Positions 48,544 to 49,490 of a DNA stretch of 49,490 nucleotides are shown here, piece by piece. The notes beneath the pieces were generated by a model, which was given only the letters and a program-made list of their open reading frames with translations, was not told the DNA's origin and made no database searches. A program made the translations under genes and the position numbers. The stretch's first letter is position 1. Each line of letters starts with the position of its first letter. This stretch comes from Deltaproteobacteria bacterium (GTDB lineage: Bacteria; Desulfobacterota; Syntrophorhabdia; Syntrophorhabdales; Syntrophorhabdaceae): positions 1-49,490 of the forward strand of contig JAKORG010000014.1 in NCBI GenBank assembly GCA_029777945.1. The letters run 5' to 3'.

Positions 48544-49490
48544 ATGAATACAATAGAAAGTCTTATAAATTCTTTAATATGGGGTCCAAAGGAAATAAAG
48601 GAAAAATCGGCAATTGAACTTGCCAAAATAGGTGAGCCTGCCATTGACCATCTTTTGCCCTTGTTATCCCATGAGGATGGTTCTGTGAGAATATTGGCTG
48701 CATTAACCTTATGCGATATAGGAGATGGCAGGTTATTAGATCAATTTATAACCTTTCTAAAAGATAATTCAACTCAACTTAAAAAAAAGGCAATAGAGGC
48801 CATTGGCAAAATAGGAGATCCAAAGACTATCGATTATCTAATAGGACTTTTTAACGATAGAGATGTTCATATACGGCTGTCTGCAATAGAGGCATTAATA
48901 AAAATAGGAAATGCCTCCATTGAAAAACTGTTAAACGCACTTAAAGATGAAAGTGAAGTGGTTAGGGAATCTGCAGTATATGCCTTAGGTAAAATAATGG
49001 ATGAAGAAACAATCCCAAGGCTTTTGCCCCTTCTGTCGGACAAAAATATTTATGTCAGAATGGCTGCTGCACAGGCCATAGCCAATAAAGGAGTAATTGC
49101 AATAAAGACCCTTGTGAATTTGCTCAAAGATAAAAATGAGACAGTAAGAGAGGCCTCCACATATGCATTAGGAGAAATAGGAGATAAAAAAACAGTTTCT
49201 TATATTATAGAGATGCTTTCAGATAAAGACCCTTTTGTGAAGATTTCAGCTGCCCGTGCCTTAGGCAAGATAGGAGACGAAAGGGCAGTAGAGCCCTTAA
49301 TAAAGTTAACAAACGATAAAAATATGTTTGTCAGAATGGCTGCTGCCCGTGCCTTAGGCAAGATAGGAGACGAAAGGGCAGTAGAGCCCCTACTTAAGTT
49401 GATTTCTGAAGAAAATGCATTTGTCAGTATGTCTGCAGCCAATGCCCTTAAAGAATTAAAGGAGAACGTTTTTGCACATCTTTTGCAATC
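48544..49490 (+). CDS. HEAT-repeat protein (3' partial)
   Basis: An open frame of 315 codons to the right edge. It is made of about nine or ten HEAT repeats of roughly 31 residues with the consensus VRxxAAxALGKIGDERAVEPLIKLLxD, as in phycobilisome-lyase-like HEAT proteins. No signal peptide. A TTG at 48541 lies directly before the ATG. It begins 15 bp after the TPR gene, so the two repeat proteins are probably cotranscribed. It has no stop within the window. Function unknown; helical-repeat scaffold. Confidence 0.85.
   Translation, partial: MNTIESLINSLIWGPKEIKEKSAIELAKIGEPAIDHLLPLLSHEDGSVRILAALTLCDIGDGRLLDQFITFLKDNSTQLKKKAIEAIGKIGDPKTIDYLIGLFNDRDVHIRLSAIEALIKIGNASIEKLLNALKDESEVVRESAVYALGKIMDEETIPRLLPLLSDKNIYVRMAAAQAIANKGVIAIKTLVNLLKDKNETVREASTYALGEIGDKKTVSYIIEMLSDKDPFVKISAARALGKIGDERAVEPLIKLTNDKNMFVRMAAARALGKIGDERAVEPLLKLISEENAFVSMSAANALKELKENVFAHLLQ
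49249..49389 (+). repeat. 48-bp direct repeat in the HEAT gene
   Basis: Identical 48-bp blocks at 49249-49296 and 49342-49389, 93 bp apart (31 codons, one HEAT unit), encoding AARALGKIGDERAVEP. Confidence 0.85.

Noticed and set aside
44917-49490. CRISPR or intergenic tandem repeats
   Set aside because: The 102-bp and 93-bp periodicities are codon-based TPR and HEAT units inside open frames, not spaced identical repeats.

Overview
The window comes from a low-GC (roughly 35% by eye), Gram-negative, anaerobic bacterium. The Gram-negative inference rests on a LolCD-type lipoprotein release system, an AmpG-like muropeptide permease and an MltB-like transglycosylase. Anaerobiosis is suggested by ferredoxin-dependent 2-oxoacid oxidoreductase, 2-hydroxyacyl-CoA dehydratase-type activases and class I benzoyl-CoA reductase. 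The gene content and the heme cluster order resemble Desulfobacterota (former Deltaproteobacteria) and neighbouring phyla; I cannot name the genus. No rRNA, tRNA or CRISPR array was seen.

Layout. 1-7.0 kb (+): the end of a DUF2400 gene, an MscS channel, RimO, LysS, a LolC/E-LolD transporter pair and HU, closed by a good terminator. 7.1-11.0 kb (-): acylphosphatase, a siroheme-synthase-type dehydrogenase, a CcsA/HemX-like protein, HemA and HemC, i.e. a tetrapyrrole/cytochrome operon. 11.1-17.0 kb (+): a giant double-ATPase activase, a CorC/HlyC-type membrane protein and a small exported protein. 17.0-19.0 kb (-): AmpG-like permease and a metallo-beta-lactamase-fold hydrolase. 19.1-27.1 kb (+): a tight run of nine genes headed by a NusG paralogue, with a thioesterase, KorAB, an MltB-like enzyme, a TtuB/TtuA-like tRNA thiolation pair, a GAF plus degenerate GGDEF protein, and MreB. 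27.1-29.1 kb (-): UvrD-type helicase. 29.2-33.8 kb (+): DUF948 and YtxH proteins, an AI-2E-family permease without a canonical start codon, a DUF3553-like protein, a selenocysteine-containing SelD, a cation diffusion facilitator broken by one in-frame TAA, and two small Cys-rich proteins.

34.2-42.9 kb is an aromatic-degradation cassette. After an IS3-family remnant and a promoter with an 18-bp palindrome come four genes in the order bzdNOPQ (bcrCBAD-like), encoding an ATP-dependent class I benzoyl-CoA reductase. Converging on it is a VOC-hcrB-hcrC-hcrA operon for 4-hydroxybenzoyl-CoA reductase; HcrB keeps the four-Cys insert that binds the extra [4Fe-4S] cluster. Together they should convert 4-hydroxybenzoyl-CoA to benzoyl-CoA and then to the cyclic dienoyl-CoA. 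The CoA ligase, the dienoyl-CoA beta-oxidation genes and a dedicated ferredoxin are not in the window; KorAB at 20-22.7 kb could supply reduced ferredoxin, which is inference.

43.1-49.5 kb (+): a PAS-PAS histidine kinase with an unusual Cys-rich insert, a giant TPR protein of about 1200 residues, and the start of a HEAT-repeat protein that runs off the window.

Points an automatic annotation is likely to get wrong: the SelD UGA (31605), the AI-2E start (30147), the CDF nonsense codon (33158), several TTG starts (11129, 20184, 23763, 31261, 33793) and the HEAT gene open at the right edge.
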